Shown: positions 28,631 through 38,630, numbered from the stretch's first letter. The stretch: 45,302 nt of DNA from Acidimicrobiales bacterium (GCA_025456085.1 JALOLF010000018.1:1-45302); one strand, 5' to 3'. The notes: generated by a model from the letters alone, not told the origin. Numbers and translations are program-made.

Positions 28631-29601
28631 TCAGGCCCCGGTCGCCGGGCCGGTGGGCGGGCCGCGCCTCCGACGGCCCGCCGGTCGATCTGCGCACCCG
28701 GGTCGGGGAGGTGGTGTTGGCCAACCCGGTCATGACCGCCTCGGGCACGGCCGGCCACGCCGACGAGCTGGGCCGGTACGTGGACCTGGCCCGGCTGGGG
28801 GCGGTCGTGGTCAAGTCCCTGTCGGCCGAGCCGTGGGCCGGGAACCCGGCGCCGCGGGTCCACGAGACCCCGGCGGGCATGCTCAACAGCGTCGGGCTCC
28901 AGGGTCCGGGTGTGGCGGCCTGGGTGGACGAGGAGCTCCCGGTGCTGCGCCGAGCGGGGGCCCGGGTGGTGGTCAGCATCTGGGGCACGAGTGTCGAGGG
29001 CTACGCCCGGGCCGCGTCACTGCTGCACGGCGCACAGCACGACCTGCTGGCGGTGGAGGCCAACCTGTCGTGCCCGAACCTGCACGGCGGGAGGCGCATG
29101 TTCGCGCAGGACGCCTCGATGGCGGCCGAGGCGGTCACGGCGGTCGCGGGATCCTGCGACCTGCCCGTGTGGGCCAAGCTCACGCCCAACACCGCAGAGG
29201 TGCCGACGATCGCCCGGGCCGTGCGCGACGCCGGTGCGTCGGCGGTCACGCTGATCAACACCGTGTTCGGGATGGTCATCGACGTCGAGGCCCGTCGGCC
29301 GGTGTTGGGCGCCGGCGGCGGCGGGCTGTCGGGGCCCGCCATCCACCCCGTGGCGGTGCGCGCCGTGTGGGACGTGCACGCCGCCCTGCCCGAGTTGCCC
29401 ATCGTCGGGGTGGGGGGCGTCACCGATGCCACGACCGCCGTCGAGCTGCTGCTGGCCGGGGCGTCCGCGGTCCAGGTGGGTACGGCGAGCTTCGCCGACC
29501 CCCGCGCGGTGGGCCGGGTGCTCGGCGACGTGGAAGCCTGGTGTCGGAGCCACGGTGTGCGCAGCGTGGCCGAACTGATCGGAGCAGCACATGAGCGATG
29601 A
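28627..29601 (+). CDS. pyrD: Dihydroorotate dehydrogenase, class 1 (1B-like) catalytic subunit
   Basis: FMN enzyme oxidising dihydroorotate to orotate. The protein has 324 residues from GTG 28627 overlapping the carB stop. It is class 1 by its catalytic Cys149 in A-N-L-S-C-P-N; class 2 membrane enzymes have Ser there. The [15 protein letters not shown]-x-E-T-P-A-G-M-L-N and V-G-L-Q-G-P-G stretches are those of the 1B (PyrDB) branch. Class 1B enzymes pass electrons to NAD+ through the iron-sulfur flavoprotein PyrK, but no pyrK lies in this operon, where Firmicutes usually carry it. The electron acceptor is therefore open. Confidence 0.93.
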
Positions 29602-30331
29602 GCCCACGACTCCTCAGGCGGCCGGCGCTGCTGATCCGGCCAGCGGCGCACCGGCGGAGCTGCGGTCGAAGCTGGCGCTGGTGCTCGATCTCGACGACCT
29701 CGTGGAGGCGCTGCGGCTCGCCCACGAGCTGCGTCCCTGGTTCGGCGTGGCGAAGGTGGGTCTGGAGCTCTACAGCGCGGCCGGTCCCGACGCCGTGCTG
29801 AGTCTGAGCGACGCGGGCTTCGACGTGTTCGTGGACCTCAAGATGTTCGACATCCCCACCACGGTGCACCGGGCGGCACGGGTCGTGGGCTCGCTGGGCG
29901 CGCGCTACCTGACCCTGCACGCCCGTGACGACGGTCCGATGCTGCGTGCCGGCGTCGAGGGCTTCCTGGAGGGGGCCGAGGCGGCCGGGTTCCCCGAGCC
30001 GTGCGCCCTCGGGGTCACGGTGCTGACCAGCGACGACAGCGCCCCGCCCCACATCCTGCCCCGGCGGGTGGCGCTGGCGGCCGAGACCGGCTGCGGCGGC
30101 ATCGTGTGCGCGGCATCCGATCTGCGCGAGGCCCGCCAGCTCGCACCGCGGCTTCGCCGGGTCGTGCCCGGCATCCGGCCGGCGGGCTCGGCCACCCACG
30201 ACCAGGCCCGGCCGGCCACGCCCCGGGAGGCGCTCGACGCCGGTGCGGACGTGCTGGTCATCGGTCGGGCCGTGACGCAGGCCCCCGATCGGGCGGCTGC
30301 GGCCGCAGCCCTGGTGGCCGAGCTCACCTGA
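29591..30331 (+). CDS. pyrF: Orotidine-5'-phosphate decarboxylase
   Basis: Last step to UMP. The protein has 246 residues. The catalytic Asp-x-Lys-x-x-Asp charge network is seen as Asp82, Lys84 and Asp87 in V-D-L-K-M-F-D-I-P. It also has V-A-K-V-G-L-E-L-Y, T-L-H-A-R and the phosphate-binding P-G-I-R-P-A-G and V-I-G-R-A motifs. This is the short E. coli/Bacillus-type enzyme, preceded by a disordered 20-residue N-terminus. ATG 29591 overlaps pyrD by 11 nt. It is the last gene of the pyr operon and converges on a minus-strand thioesterase. Confidence 0.96.
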   Translation: MSDEPTTPQAAGAADPASGAPAELRSKLALVLDLDDLVEALRLAHELRPWFGVAKVGLELYSAAGPDAVLSLSDAGFDVFVDLKMFDIPTTVHRAARVVGSLGARYLTLHARDDGPMLRAGVEGFLEGAEAAGFPEPCALGVTVLTSDDSAPPHILPRRVALAAETGCGGIVCAASDLREARQLAPRLRRVVPGIRPAGSATHDQARPATPREALDAGADVLVIGRAVTQAPDRAAAAAALVAELT

Positions 30332-30371
30332 GTCGGGGCGGCGCGACCGCGCCCGGCGGCGCCGGCGGCGT

Positions 30372-30863
30372 TCAGCGCCTCGGTCGCACCGCCATGGTCA
30401 CCGTGGACATGGCGCACGGGCGCCCCTCGCCGTCGTACATGTCCACCGTCCACACCCAGCTGGTACGGCCCCGGTGGCGAGGCGTGGCCACCACGCGCAG
30501 CGTGTCGCCGTTGGCGCTCGGTCGCAGGAAGTGGGTCAGGTTCGACTGGCCGACGCACGTCACGTCGCGGCTGTCGATGGCCCGATAGGTCGACAGGCTG
30601 GCGACCTCCTCCGCGATCGAGGCGTAGATCCCGCCGTGGGTGATGCCGAAGGGCTGCAGGTGACCGGGGCGCAGGAGCATCGACGCCCGGACCGTGCCGT
30701 CGTCGTCGACCTCGTCGAGGTCGACACCGAGATAGGCGGTGAAGGTGTCGGCGAAGGCCACCGGCGCTTCGAACCCGGGCGGCAACCCTCCTTCGCTGGG
30801 TGTGGTCGGGGTGCGGGGCACCGGGGTGGGCCCGTTGGTCGTCGACGGCGTGTGGTCGCTCAT
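30372..30863 (-). CDS. PaaI-family hotdog-fold thioesterase
   Basis: 163 residues from ATG at 30863. After a disordered Thr/Pro-rich leader of about 30 residues comes a single hotdog domain. It has the family motif H-G-G-I-Y-A-S-I-A-E-E (His76-Gly-Gly, Glu85/86), followed by S-x-L-T-H-F-L-R-P and a strand G-R-T-S-W-V-W-T-V. Members hydrolyse acyl-CoA or aryl-CoA; the substrate here cannot be told. It interrupts the plus-strand cluster between pyrF and mihF. A GATGCT box 6 nt upstream suggests a leaderless transcript. Confidence 0.85.
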   Translation of the reverse strand: MSDHTPSTTNGPTPVPRTPTTPSEGGLPPGFEAPVAFADTFTAYLGVDLDEVDDDGTVRASMLLRPGHLQPFGITHGGIYASIAEEVASLSTYRAIDSRDVTCVGQSNLTHFLRPSANGDTLRVVATPRHRGRTSWVWTVDMYDGEGRPCAMSTVTMAVRPRR

Positions 30864-30869
30864 GACGCC

Positions 30870-30875
30870 AGCATC
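30870..30875 (-). promoter_or_regulatory. Possible -10 box GATGCT before the thioesterase gene
   Basis: On the minus strand GATGCT ends 6 nt before the ATG, the same spacing as the stronger TANNNT boxes. Only the conserved A2 and T6 positions match, so this is weaker. The spacer (ggcgtc) is identical to that before the lipoprotein gene ending at 41301. Confidence 0.3.
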
Positions 30876-30937
30876 ACGGCCACGGCGGTGGGGCGCCAGA
30901 CGGCCGGCTCGCCCTGACCGGGACGGGACCCCCGCGC

Positions 30938-30943
30938 TAGGGT
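30938..30943 (+). promoter_or_regulatory. -10-like TAGGGT box before mihF
   Basis: TAGGGT ends 7 nt before the mihF ATG. A CTGACC at 30914-30919 with 18-bp spacing could serve as -35. The predicted transcript starts at or within one base of the start codon. Confidence 0.6.
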
Positions 30944-30950
30944 GCCCGCC

Positions 30951-31268
30951 ATGCCACTGCCGCCACAGCTCTCCGAAGAACAGCGCCAGGCCGCGCTCGT
31001 CAAGGCCGCCGAGGCCCGTCGGGCCCGGGCCGAGCTCAAGGAGCAGCTCAAGACCAAGGCCAAGACCCTGGCGGAGCTCCTCGAGGAAGCGGACGAGAAC
31101 GACATCATCGGCAAGATGAAGGTCCTGGCCGTGCTGGAGGCGCTCCCCGGGGTCGGCAAGGTGAAGGCCCGGCGGACCATGGAGGAGATCGGCATCAGCG
31201 AGACCCGTCGGGTGCGGGGCCTCGGCGACCAGCAGCGCAAGGCCCTCCTGGACGCCTTCCCCGGCTGA
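30951..31268 (+). CDS. mihF: Integration host factor, actinobacterial type
   Basis: Nucleoid-associated DNA-bending protein specific to actinobacteria. The 105 residues start M-P-L-P-P-Q-L-S-E-E-Q-R. A long basic helix (A-E-A-R-R-A-R-A-E-L-K) is followed by the helix-two-turn-helix core K-M-K-V-L-A-V-L-E-A-L-P-G-V-G-K-V-K-A and R-R-V-R-G-L-G-D-Q-Q-R-K-A-L-L. This closely follows mycobacterial mIHF. ATG 30951 is preferred over GTG 30942, which lies within the -10 box. gmk starts 9 nt after the stop, the usual mihF-gmk-rpoZ order. Confidence 0.94.
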   Translation: MPLPPQLSEEQRQAALVKAAEARRARAELKEQLKTKAKTLAELLEEADENDIIGKMKVLAVLEALPGVGKVKARRTMEEIGISETRRVRGLGDQQRKALLDAFPG

Positions 31269-31277
31269 CCCGACGCC

Positions 31278-31820
31278 GTGCTCGTCGTCATCTCCGGCCC
31301 CGGCGGGGTCGGGAAGGGCACGGTGGTCGCACGACTGCTCGGGCGTGACCCACGTCTGTGGTTGAGCCGATCGTGGACGACGCGGTCCCGCCGTCCCGGC
31401 GAGGCCGCCGACGCCTACGTGTTCGTGGACCGACCCGCCTTCGAGGCCCATGCCGCTGCCGGTGGGTTCCTCGAATGGGCCGAGTTCCAGGGCAACCTCT
31501 ACGGCACACCCACCCCGGAGGCGCCGCCGGGACTCGACGTCGTGCTCGAGATCGACGTGCAGGGCGCCGAGCAGGTCCTGCGCCGATTCCCCGACGCGCT
31601 GTTCGTGTTCATCGACGCGCCGTCGCGGGCGGTGCAGGCCGAGCGGCTGCGCGGTCGGGGAGACCCCGAGGCGAAGGTGATGCAGCGCCTCGCCGTGGCC
31701 GAGGCGGAGGCCGTCGCGGCCCGACGGCTGGGGGCGGTGTCGGTGGTGAACGACGACCTCGACGCCGCGGTGGCGGCCCTCGAGGCCCTGGTGGCCGACG
31801 AGCGGGCCCGTTCGGGCTGA
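31278..31820 (+). CDS. gmk: Guanylate kinase
   Basis: Phosphorylates GMP to GDP. The 180 residues are slightly shorter than the usual 190-210. The P-loop G-P-G-G-V-G-K-G is at 7-14 (most homologues have G-P-S-G). The GMP-binding region shows [11 protein letters not shown] and Y-V-F, then E-W-A-E-F and [12 protein letters not shown] (Walker B-like) follows. The lid and R-R-L-G adenine region are present. GTG 31278 directly follows mihF. Confidence 0.93.
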   Translation: MLVVISGPGGVGKGTVVARLLGRDPRLWLSRSWTTRSRRPGEAADAYVFVDRPAFEAHAAAGGFLEWAEFQGNLYGTPTPEAPPGLDVVLEIDVQGAEQVLRRFPDALFVFIDAPSRAVQAERLRGRGDPEAKVMQRLAVAEAEAVAARRLGAVSVVNDDLDAAVAALEALVADERARSG

Positions 31821-31874
31821 GGCGGGTCGGTGCCGATGGGCCGGCGTGTCTACCGGTCCGCCCGGGCGCGCTGC

Positions 31875-31880
31875 TAGGCT
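31875..31880 (+). promoter_or_regulatory. -10-like TAGGCT box before rpoZ
   Basis: TAGGCT predicts a transcript start near 31887, giving a leader of about 34 nt. It is one of the few units here with both a TANNNT box and a conventional ribosome-binding site (GGAG at 31912-31915). Confidence 0.5.
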
Positions 31881-31920
31881 GACCCTTCGGTCCGATCCGC
31901 CCCCGTACACCGGAGCACTG

Positions 31921-32208
31921 ATGGCGCAGGCCTACGACTCGATGATGACGCCCAAGATCGAAGATCTCATGGGCAAGGTCGACTCCAAGTTCAAGCTGGT
32001 CACGCTGGCCTCGTTGCGAGCCCGGCAGATCAACGCCTACTTCGGCCAGCTCGGCGAGGGGCTCGGCGCCAACATCCCGCCGCAGGTCACCTCGGTCGCC
32101 CGCAAGCCGCTGTCGATCGCCTTCGAGGAGATCGCCGCCGACAAGATCGTGGCCGTGGCACCCGCCGACGAGGAGCCCTCGACCGACACCGAGCCTGCGG
32201 CCGAGTAG
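31921..32208 (+). CDS. rpoZ: DNA-directed RNA polymerase omega subunit
   Basis: Small subunit that helps fold and hold beta'. The protein has 95 residues from ATG 31921, decided by GGAG at 31912-31915. The conserved core is P-K-I-E-D-L-M, D-S-K-F-K-L-V-T-L-A-S-L-R-A-R-Q-I-N and K-P-L-S-I-A-F-E-E-I-A. The acidic tail is variable, as is normal. The in-frame extension upstream overlaps the promoter and is not used. coaBC begins 7 nt after the stop. Confidence 0.94.
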   Translation: MAQAYDSMMTPKIEDLMGKVDSKFKLVTLASLRARQINAYFGQLGEGLGANIPPQVTSVARKPLSIAFEEIAADKIVAVAPADEEPSTDTEPAAE

Positions 32209-32215
32209 GGCCCGC

Positions 32216-33409
32216 ATGCTGGCCGGACGCACGATCGTCCTCGGCGTCTCCGGCGGCATCGCGGCCTACAAGGCCGTCGAGGTGTGCCGGCGGCTGGTCG
32301 ACGGTGGCGCCCACGTCGCGCCCGTCATGACCGACGGCGCTCGGCGCTTCGTCGGGGAGACGACCTTCTCGGCGCTGGCGTCGGAGCCGGTCCAGACCTC
32401 CCTGTGGGACGAGCACGACCCCATCCCGCACACCCGCCTCGGCCAGGGGGCCGACCTGGTGCTGGTGTGCCCGGCGACGGCGCGGGTGATCGGCTCGTAC
32501 GCTGCGGGCATCTCCGACGACCTGCTCACCACGACGCTGCTCGCCACGCGCGCACCGGTGGTGGTCTGCCCGGCCATGCACACCGAGATGTGGGAGCACC
32601 CCGCCGTGCAGGAGAACCTCCTCACCCTGGCCCGCCGTGGCGTCGTGGTGGTCGAGCCCGGCGTCGGCCGACTCGCCGGCGGCGACGTGGGAGCCGGTCG
32701 CCTGGCCGAACCGGAGGAGATCATCGCCGCCGTCGAGCGGGTGCTCGCGCCGGGCGATCTCACCGGTGTACGCGTCCTGGTGAGCGCCGGGGGCACACGG
32801 GAGGCCATCGACCCCGTGCGGGTCATCACCAACCGCTCCTCGGGCAAGCAGGGATACGCCCTGGTCGAGGAGGCGGTGCGCCGGGGAGCGGCGGTGACCC
32901 TCGTGACGACTGTCGATCGGGCCGTGCCCAACGGGGTCGAGGTCGTGTCCGTGGCGAGCGCGGCGGAGATGGAGGCGGCCATCGTTCCCCGGGCCGCCGA
33001 CTTCGACGTCATCATCATGGCTGCGGCCGTGGCCGACTTCCGCCCGGCCGAGGTCGCCGACCACAAGATCAAGAAGGGCGACGCCGTGGCGGAGGTGCGG
33101 TTGGCGCCGACGCACGACTTCCTCATCGACCTGGGGGCCCGCAAGCCTGCCGGTCAGGTCCTGGTCGGCTTCGCGGCCGAGACCGAGGACCTGGTGGCCA
33201 ACGCCCGGTCCAAGCTGGCCCGCAAGCGACTCGACCTGATCGTGGCCAACGACGTGTCGGCCCCCGGGGTCGGCTTCGAGCACGACACGAACCAGGTGGT
33301 CATCGTCACCGCCGACGGTGTCGAGCATGATGTACCGCTGTCCGACAAGCGCGACGTCGCCCGAGCGGTGCTCGATGCCGTGGTGGCGCTGCGGCGCGCC
33401 AGGTCGTAA
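32216..33409 (+). CDS. coaBC: Bifunctional phosphopantothenoylcysteine decarboxylase / phosphopantothenate-cysteine ligase
   Basis: Two consecutive CoA steps. The 397 residues form an N-terminal FMN flavoprotein domain ([10 protein letters not shown] at 10-19, catalytic His72 in I-P-H-T-R) and a C-terminal ligase domain (V-S-A-G-G-T-R-E[15 protein letters not shown], later D-H-K-I-K-K). The substrate-recognition P-x-M-N-x-x-M-W motif reads P-A-M-H-T-E-M-W here (119-126), with His for Asn, a variant also found in mycobacteria. The rpoZ-coaBC-metK-priA order is standard for actinobacteria. Confidence 0.95.
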   Translation: MLAGRTIVLGVSGGIAAYKAVEVCRRLVDGGAHVAPVMTDGARRFVGETTFSALASEPVQTSLWDEHDPIPHTRLGQGADLVLVCPATARVIGSYAAGISDDLLTTTLLATRAPVVVCPAMHTEMWEHPAVQENLLTLARRGVVVVEPGVGRLAGGDVGAGRLAEPEEIIAAVERVLAPGDLTGVRVLVSAGGTREAIDPVRVITNRSSGKQGYALVEEAVRRGAAVTLVTTVDRAVPNGVEVVSVASAAEMEAAIVPRAADFDVIIMAAAVADFRPAEVADHKIKKGDAVAEVRLAPTHDFLIDLGARKPAGQVLVGFAAETEDLVANARSKLARKRLDLIVANDVSAPGVGFEHDTNQVVIVTADGVEHDVPLSDKRDVARAVLDAVVALRRARS

Positions 33410-33420
33410 AGGATCGGAAC

Positions 33421-33437
33421 GCCGGGACCCACCCGGC
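33421..33437 (+). promoter_or_regulatory. Hairpin in the coaBC-metK gap, 8 nt before the metK ribosome-binding site
   Basis: GCCGGG (33421-33426) and CCCGGC (33432-33437) form a perfect 6-bp stem with an ACCCA loop. It lies between the coaBC stop and the metK AGGAG site. There is no T-tract, so it may be a weak terminator, an RNA-stability element or a modulator of metK translation. Confidence 0.35.
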
Positions 33438-33458
33438 ACTGGAACAGGAGAACCCTCG

Positions 33459-34655
<1,197 letters not shown>

Positions 34656-34719
34656 GCGCCCCTCGCCCGCGATCGTCACGGCTCCGATCCCCCCCGACGA
34701 CAGCGCAGCGCCCCGTGTC

Positions 34720-36468
34720 GTGCGGGTGCTGCCCGACGTCTCGGGCATCGACCGCTGCTTCGACTACCTGGTCCCCGACGAGCTCGGGGACCAGGTGCGC
34801 GTCGGCACGGTGGTGCGCATCTCGCTGCACGGCCGCCGCGTCGGCGGGTGGGTGGTGGCCGACCACGTGGCGCCACCGCCGGGGGTGCGGCTGCTGGCGC
34901 TGGCCAAGGTCACGGGCTGGGGGCCGCCCCCGGACCTGGTCGAGCTGAGCGCCTGGGCGGCGTGGCGCTGGGCCGGTCGCCGTGCAGCGCTGCTGGGAGC
35001 GGCCACCCACGAACGGGCGGTGCCCACGCTGGCACCCTCCGGGGCGCCCCCGCCGGTGGCCGGGGGACCGCTGGACGGCCTGGCAGCCGAGGTGGCCCAC
35101 CGCATCGGGCGGGAGCCGGTGTGCGTGGTGCGCCTGCCCCCTGCGAGCGATCCCTACGCCGTGGTGCAGGCGGTGTGCCGGCGCGGGCCGACGCTGGTGC
35201 TGGCGCCGGGGGTGCGCCAGGCCGCCCACCTGGGCCTGCGGTTGCGCCGGGCGGGGGCGACCGTGGCGGTGCTGCCCCGGGACTGGCCGCGGGCCCGTGC
35301 CGGTGGCGCGCACGTGGTGGGGTCACGGGCGGCGGCCTGGGCGCCGGTGGATCCCCTCTCCGGCGTCGTGGTGCTCGACGAGCACGACGAGAGCTATCAG
35401 GAGGAGCGCGCCCCGACCTGGCACGCCCGGGACGTGGCACTGGAGCGTGCCCGGCGTGCCGGCGTGCCGTGCGTGCTCGTCTCGGCCGTCCCGACCCTCG
35501 AGGCCCTGGCGGCCGGGGTCCTGCTCACCGCGTCGCGCGCCGAGGAGCGCGCCGGCTGGCCCGTCGTCGACGTCGTCGACCGCTCGCAGGACGACCCGGT
35601 GCGGGGCGGTCTGCTGTCCGAGCGCCTGGGCCCGCTGCTGCGGGGTGAACGCCGGGTGGTGTGCGTGCTCAACCGCACGGGGCGCTCGCGCCTGTCGGCC
35701 TGCGACCGCTGCGGTCGGGTGGCGCGGTGCGAGACGTGCCAGGCAGCCGTGGTGCACACCGCCGACGGCTCGCTGGCCTGCCTGCGCTGTGCGACGCGGC
35801 GCCCCCTGGTGTGCGACCACTGCGGCTCGACGGTGCTGCGCAACCTCCGGGCCGGGGTGACCCGGGTCCGTGAGGAGCTCGAGGCGCTGGCCCGACGACC
35901 CGTCGTGGAGGTGACCGCCGCCACCGCGGGGACGTCGCTGCCCGATGCCGGGGTCTACGTGGGGACCGAGGCCGTGCTGCACCAGGTGGACCGGGCCGAC
36001 GTGGTGGTGTTCCTCGATCTCGACCAGGAGCTGCTGGCCCCCCGCTACCGCGCCGCCGAACAGGCGCTCGGCCTGCTCGCCCGCGCCGCCCGACTGCTGG
36101 GGGGACGCGACCGCGGGGCGCGGGGCGGGGGCGAGCCCGGGAGGCTGGTGCTGCAGACCCGCCTGCCCAACCACGAGGTGGTCCAGGCCGCCCTGCACGC
36201 CGACCCCGCCCGGGTGGCGGCGGCCGAGCACGAACGGCGGAGCCTGCTGCGGTTCCCGCCCGCCGCGGCGCTGGCGTCGGTGTCGGGCGCGGCCGCCGGC
36301 GACTACGTGGCCGCCCTGGGCCGGCCCCTCGGCGTGGAGGTGCTGGGCCCCGACGACGGACACTGGTTGGTGCGCGCCACCGACCATCGCACGCTGTGCG
36401 ACACGCTGGCGGCGACGCCCCGACCCGCCGGTCGGCTGCGGGTCGAGGTGGACCCCCTGCGCATCTGA
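34720..36468 (+). CDS. priA: PriA-like primosomal protein N' lacking the Walker A motif
   Basis: Replication restart protein family. The 582 residues are shorter than the roughly 730 of E. coli PriA. The N-terminal 3'-DNA-binding domain (C-F-D-Y-L-V-P) is present. The zinc region has four CxxC pairs between about residues 328 and 368. The Walker A G-x-T-G-S-G-K-T that should stand near residue 145 is replaced by R-L-P-P-A-S-D-P-Y. The Walker B region reads V-L-D-E-H-D-E-S-Y and is partly kept. This is the ATPase-dead form known in actinobacteria, so it probably acts as a scaffold. GTG 34720 is the best start; no ribosome-binding site is seen. Confidence 0.88.
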   Translation: MRVLPDVSGIDRCFDYLVPDELGDQVRVGTVVRISLHGRRVGGWVVADHVAPPPGVRLLALAKVTGWGPPPDLVELSAWAAWRWAGRRAALLGAATHERAVPTLAPSGAPPPVAGGPLDGLAAEVAHRIGREPVCVVRLPPASDPYAVVQAVCRRGPTLVLAPGVRQAAHLGLRLRRAGATVAVLPRDWPRARAGGAHVVGSRAAAWAPVDPLSGVVVLDEHDESYQEERAPTWHARDVALERARRAGVPCVLVSAVPTLEALAAGVLLTASRAEERAGWPVVDVVDRSQDDPVRGGLLSERLGPLLRGERRVVCVLNRTGRSRLSACDRCGRVARCETCQAAVVHTADGSLACLRCATRRPLVCDHCGSTVLRNLRAGVTRVREELEALARRPVVEVTAATAGTSLPDAGVYVGTEAVLHQVDRADVVVFLDLDQELLAPRYRAAEQALGLLARAARLLGGRDRGARGGGEPGRLVLQTRLPNHEVVQAALHADPARVAAAEHERRSLLRFPPAAALASVSGAAAGDYVAALGRPLGVEVLGPDDGHWLVRATDHRTLCDTLAATPRPAGRLRVEVDPLRI

Positions 36469-36484
36469 GCGCCGGTGCCACGGA

Positions 36485-36500
36485 CGCCCCTCACGGGGCG
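36485..36500. terminator. Hairpin between convergent priA and the RsmC-like gene
   Basis: CGCCCC (36485-36490) and GGGGCG (36495-36500) form a perfect 6-bp stem with a TCAC tetraloop, 16 nt after the priA stop and spanning the stop codon of the opposing gene. No T-tract follows on either strand. Confidence 0.4.
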
Positions 36501-37117
36501 GCGCAGCGCACCTCGAGCACCCGGTAGCCGGCGCGTGAGCCCAGCCGTTTGGTGGGCCAGCCCCGCGCTGCCAGCCAGCGCTGCAGCGAGTCGGCGCCCA
36601 GGTGCCTGTTGACGACGAGCCACGCCCGACCCCGGGGGCTCAGCAGGTCCAACCAGTGCGACAGCAGGTCGTGCAGCGCGGCCTTGCCGATGCGGATGGG
36701 CGGATTGCTCCAGATCCCGTCGAAGCGGACGTCGGCGGGCAGGTCCCCGGCCGGGCGCTCCGGCGTGGCGAGCAGCGTCCGCACGCCCGGGCACTGTGCG
36801 GCGACCGCGTTGTCGGCGCACAGGGCCAGGGCGCGTGGGTTGGTGTCGACGGCCCACACGGTGGCCTCGGGAGAGCGACGGGCGAGGGTGAGTGCCACCG
36901 GTCCGTACCCGCAGCCCAGGTCGAGCAGGTGCCGGGCCCCCGCCGGGGGCAGGGGAGCGGTCGCCAGCAGGTACCGGGTGCCGGGATCGACCCGGTCCGG
37001 GGAGAACACGCCCCGGTCGGTGCGCAGGTCGAGGTCCAGGTCGGGCAGCGTCAGGCGCACACGGCGGGGCGCCGAGGGCACGGCCGGGTCGGGGACGAAG
37101 TAGTGCGACGGGGTCAC
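36491..37117 (-). CDS. RsmC-like class I methyltransferase (small-domain MTS family)
   Basis: 208 residues from GTG at 37117. The start H-Y-F-V-P-D-P and R-T-D-R-G-V-F-S-P-D-R-V-D-P-G-T are typical of the methyltransferase-small family. The SAM loop is D-L-G-C-G-Y-G-P (66-73), and the catalytic N-P-P-I-R (138-142) marks an N-methyltransferase acting on a planar base such as guanine N2. It is a half-size relative of RsmC (16S rRNA G1207); the exact rRNA or other substrate is inferred only. It is divergent from def (63-nt gap). Confidence 0.85.
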   Translation of the reverse strand: MTPSHYFVPDPAVPSAPRRVRLTLPDLDLDLRTDRGVFSPDRVDPGTRYLLATAPLPPAGARHLLDLGCGYGPVALTLARRSPEATVWAVDTNPRALALCADNAVAAQCPGVRTLLATPERPAGDLPADVRFDGIWSNPPIRIGKAALHDLLSHWLDLLSPRGRAWLVVNRHLGADSLQRWLAARGWPTKRLGSRAGYRVLEVRCAAP

Positions 37118-37166
37118 GGGCGAAGCGGGGCAGGGCCCGACAGGGGGTGACGGGCTGATCGGACGC

Positions 37167-37172
37167 TAGCCT
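37167..37172 (+). promoter_or_regulatory. -10-like TAGCCT box before def
   Basis: TAGCCT ends 8 nt before the def ATG at 37181 with no ribosome-binding site between. It predicts a leaderless or nearly leaderless def-fmt-rsmB transcript. Confidence 0.55.
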
Positions 37173-37180
37173 TTGCGGGC

Positions 37181-37720
37181 ATGGGTCCCTATCGCATCCG
37201 GATCATCGGTGATCCGGTCCTCAAGCAGCGGGCGACGGAGGTCGCCGACATCGACGGATCCCTGGTGGCCATCGTCGACGACATGTTGACCACGATGTAC
37301 AACGCTCCCGGCATGGGTCTGGCAGCGCCGCAGGTGGGGATCCAGAAGCGCTTCTTCGTCTACGACTGGGACGACCGGGCAGGCGTGCTCATCAACCCGG
37401 TCATCGAGGAGTCCCGCGGGGAGTGGGTCTTCGAGGAGGGGTGCCTGTCGGTGCCCGGTCTGCACTGGGAGATCGTGCGCCCCAAGGAGATCCTCATCTC
37501 GGGCTACGACCTCGACGGCAACCAGGTCCAGATCGAGGCCGACGAGGTCGAGGCCCGCCTGTTCCAGCACGAGCTCGACCACCTCGACGGCGTCCTGCTC
37601 GTGGAGCACCTCACCGACGAGCAGCGCAAGGAGGCTCGTCGGGCCCTGCGGGAGCTGGCCCTGCGCGAGCCCGCACCACCCCGCCAGGTTGGCCTCGGCG
37701 CGTCGCTCGGCCTGGGCTGA
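37181..37720 (+). CDS. def: Peptide deformylase
   Basis: Removes the N-formyl group from nascent proteins. The 179 residues show all three family motifs: G-M-G-L-A-A-P-Q-V-G (44-53), E-E-G-C-L-S (metal ligand Cys88) and H-E-L-D-H (His130, Glu131, His134). Type 1-like sequence with a short C-terminal tail. It forms a natural pair with fmt, which starts 22 nt after its stop, and is followed by rsmB. Confidence 0.96.
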   Translation: MGPYRIRIIGDPVLKQRATEVADIDGSLVAIVDDMLTTMYNAPGMGLAAPQVGIQKRFFVYDWDDRAGVLINPVIEESRGEWVFEEGCLSVPGLHWEIVRPKEILISGYDLDGNQVQIEADEVEARLFQHELDHLDGVLLVEHLTDEQRKEARRALRELALREPAPPRQVGLGASLGLG

Positions 37721-37742
37721 AGCGCCCGCGGTCCGCGTCGCC

Positions 37743-38630
37743 ATGCCGGCCCGACCTCCCGCGCACCCCCGCCGTCTGGTCTTCCTGGGCACCCCCGCCC
37801 CGGCGGTGCCGCCGCTGCGGGCCCTGGTCGAGGTCGGCCACGACGTCGCCCTCGTCGTGTCGGGAGCCGACAAGCGCCGGGGGCGGGGTAGCGGGCGCTC
37901 ACCGAGCCCGGTGAAGGCCGCGGCACTCGAGCTGGGCCTCCCCGTGGCCCACGACGTGGACGCCGTGCTCGACGTCGGCGCCGATCTCGGCGTGGTGGTG
38001 GCCTTCGGCCGCATCATCCGCCCGCACGTGCTCGACGCGTTGCCGATGGTCAACCTGCACTTCTCGCTGCTGCCCCGCTGGCGTGGTGCCGCACCGGTGG
38101 AGCGGGCGGTGCTGGCCGGCGACCGCCACACCGGCGTGGACGTGATGGCCGTCGAGGAGGAGCTCGACACGGGAGCGGTCTACGCCGAGTCCCGCCTCGA
38201 CATCGGCCCCGACGAGACCGTGGAGGAGCTGCGGGCTCGGCTCGTCGACGCCGGCACCGAGCTGCTGATCGACACCCTGGCAACCGGGCTGGGTGTGCCA
38301 CGGCCCCAGCAGGGCGAGGTGACCTACGCCGAGAAGATCCGTCCCGAGGAGCTCGCGCTCGACTGGGGCCGCACAGCCGAGCACCTGCACCGCGTCGTAC
38401 GCCTGGGCAACGCCTGGACGACCTTCCGGGGGCGGCGCCTCAAGGTGTGGCGGGCACACGTGCAGCCGGAGGTGGACCTGGCGCCGGGCACCCTCCAGGG
38501 CACCACGGTCGGCACCGCCCGCGGCGGCCTCGAGCTGGTGGAGGTGCAGCCCGAGGGCAAGCCCCGCCAGGCCGCGACGGCGTGGCGCAACGGGGCCCGC
38601 CCGGACCCCGGCGAGCTGCTGGGCTCGTGA
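37743..38630 (+). CDS. fmt: Methionyl-tRNA formyltransferase
   Basis: Formylates initiator Met-tRNA, the partner of the deformylase just upstream. The protein has 295 residues from ATG 37743; in-frame TTG 37689 would overlap def and is unlikely. The N-terminal formyltransferase domain has F-L-G-T-P and the folate motif N-L-H-F-S-L-L-P-R-W-R-G-A-A-P with Asn104 and His106. Asp142 lies in E-E-E-L-D-T-G. The C-terminal OB domain has R-x-G-N-A-W-T-T-F-R-G. The stop overlaps the likely rsmB start (GTGA). Confidence 0.94.
   Translation: MPARPPAHPRRLVFLGTPAPAVPPLRALVEVGHDVALVVSGADKRRGRGSGRSPSPVKAAALELGLPVAHDVDAVLDVGADLGVVVAFGRIIRPHVLDALPMVNLHFSLLPRWRGAAPVERAVLAGDRHTGVDVMAVEEELDTGAVYAESRLDIGPDETVEELRARLVDAGTELLIDTLATGLGVPRPQQGEVTYAEKIRPEELALDWGRTAEHLHRVVRLGNAWTTFRGRRLKVWRAHVQPEVDLAPGTLQGTTVGTARGGLELVEVQPEGKPRQAATAWRNGARPDPGELLGS

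Noticed and set aside
30340-30353. Hairpin after pyrF as the pyr operon terminator
   Set aside because: 5-bp stem in a repetitive GGC/GCC stretch where many equal pairings are possible; not distinctive.
33410-33458. SAM riboswitch before metK
   Set aside because: The gap is 49 nt with a single 6-bp hairpin; no SAM aptamer motif can be fitted.
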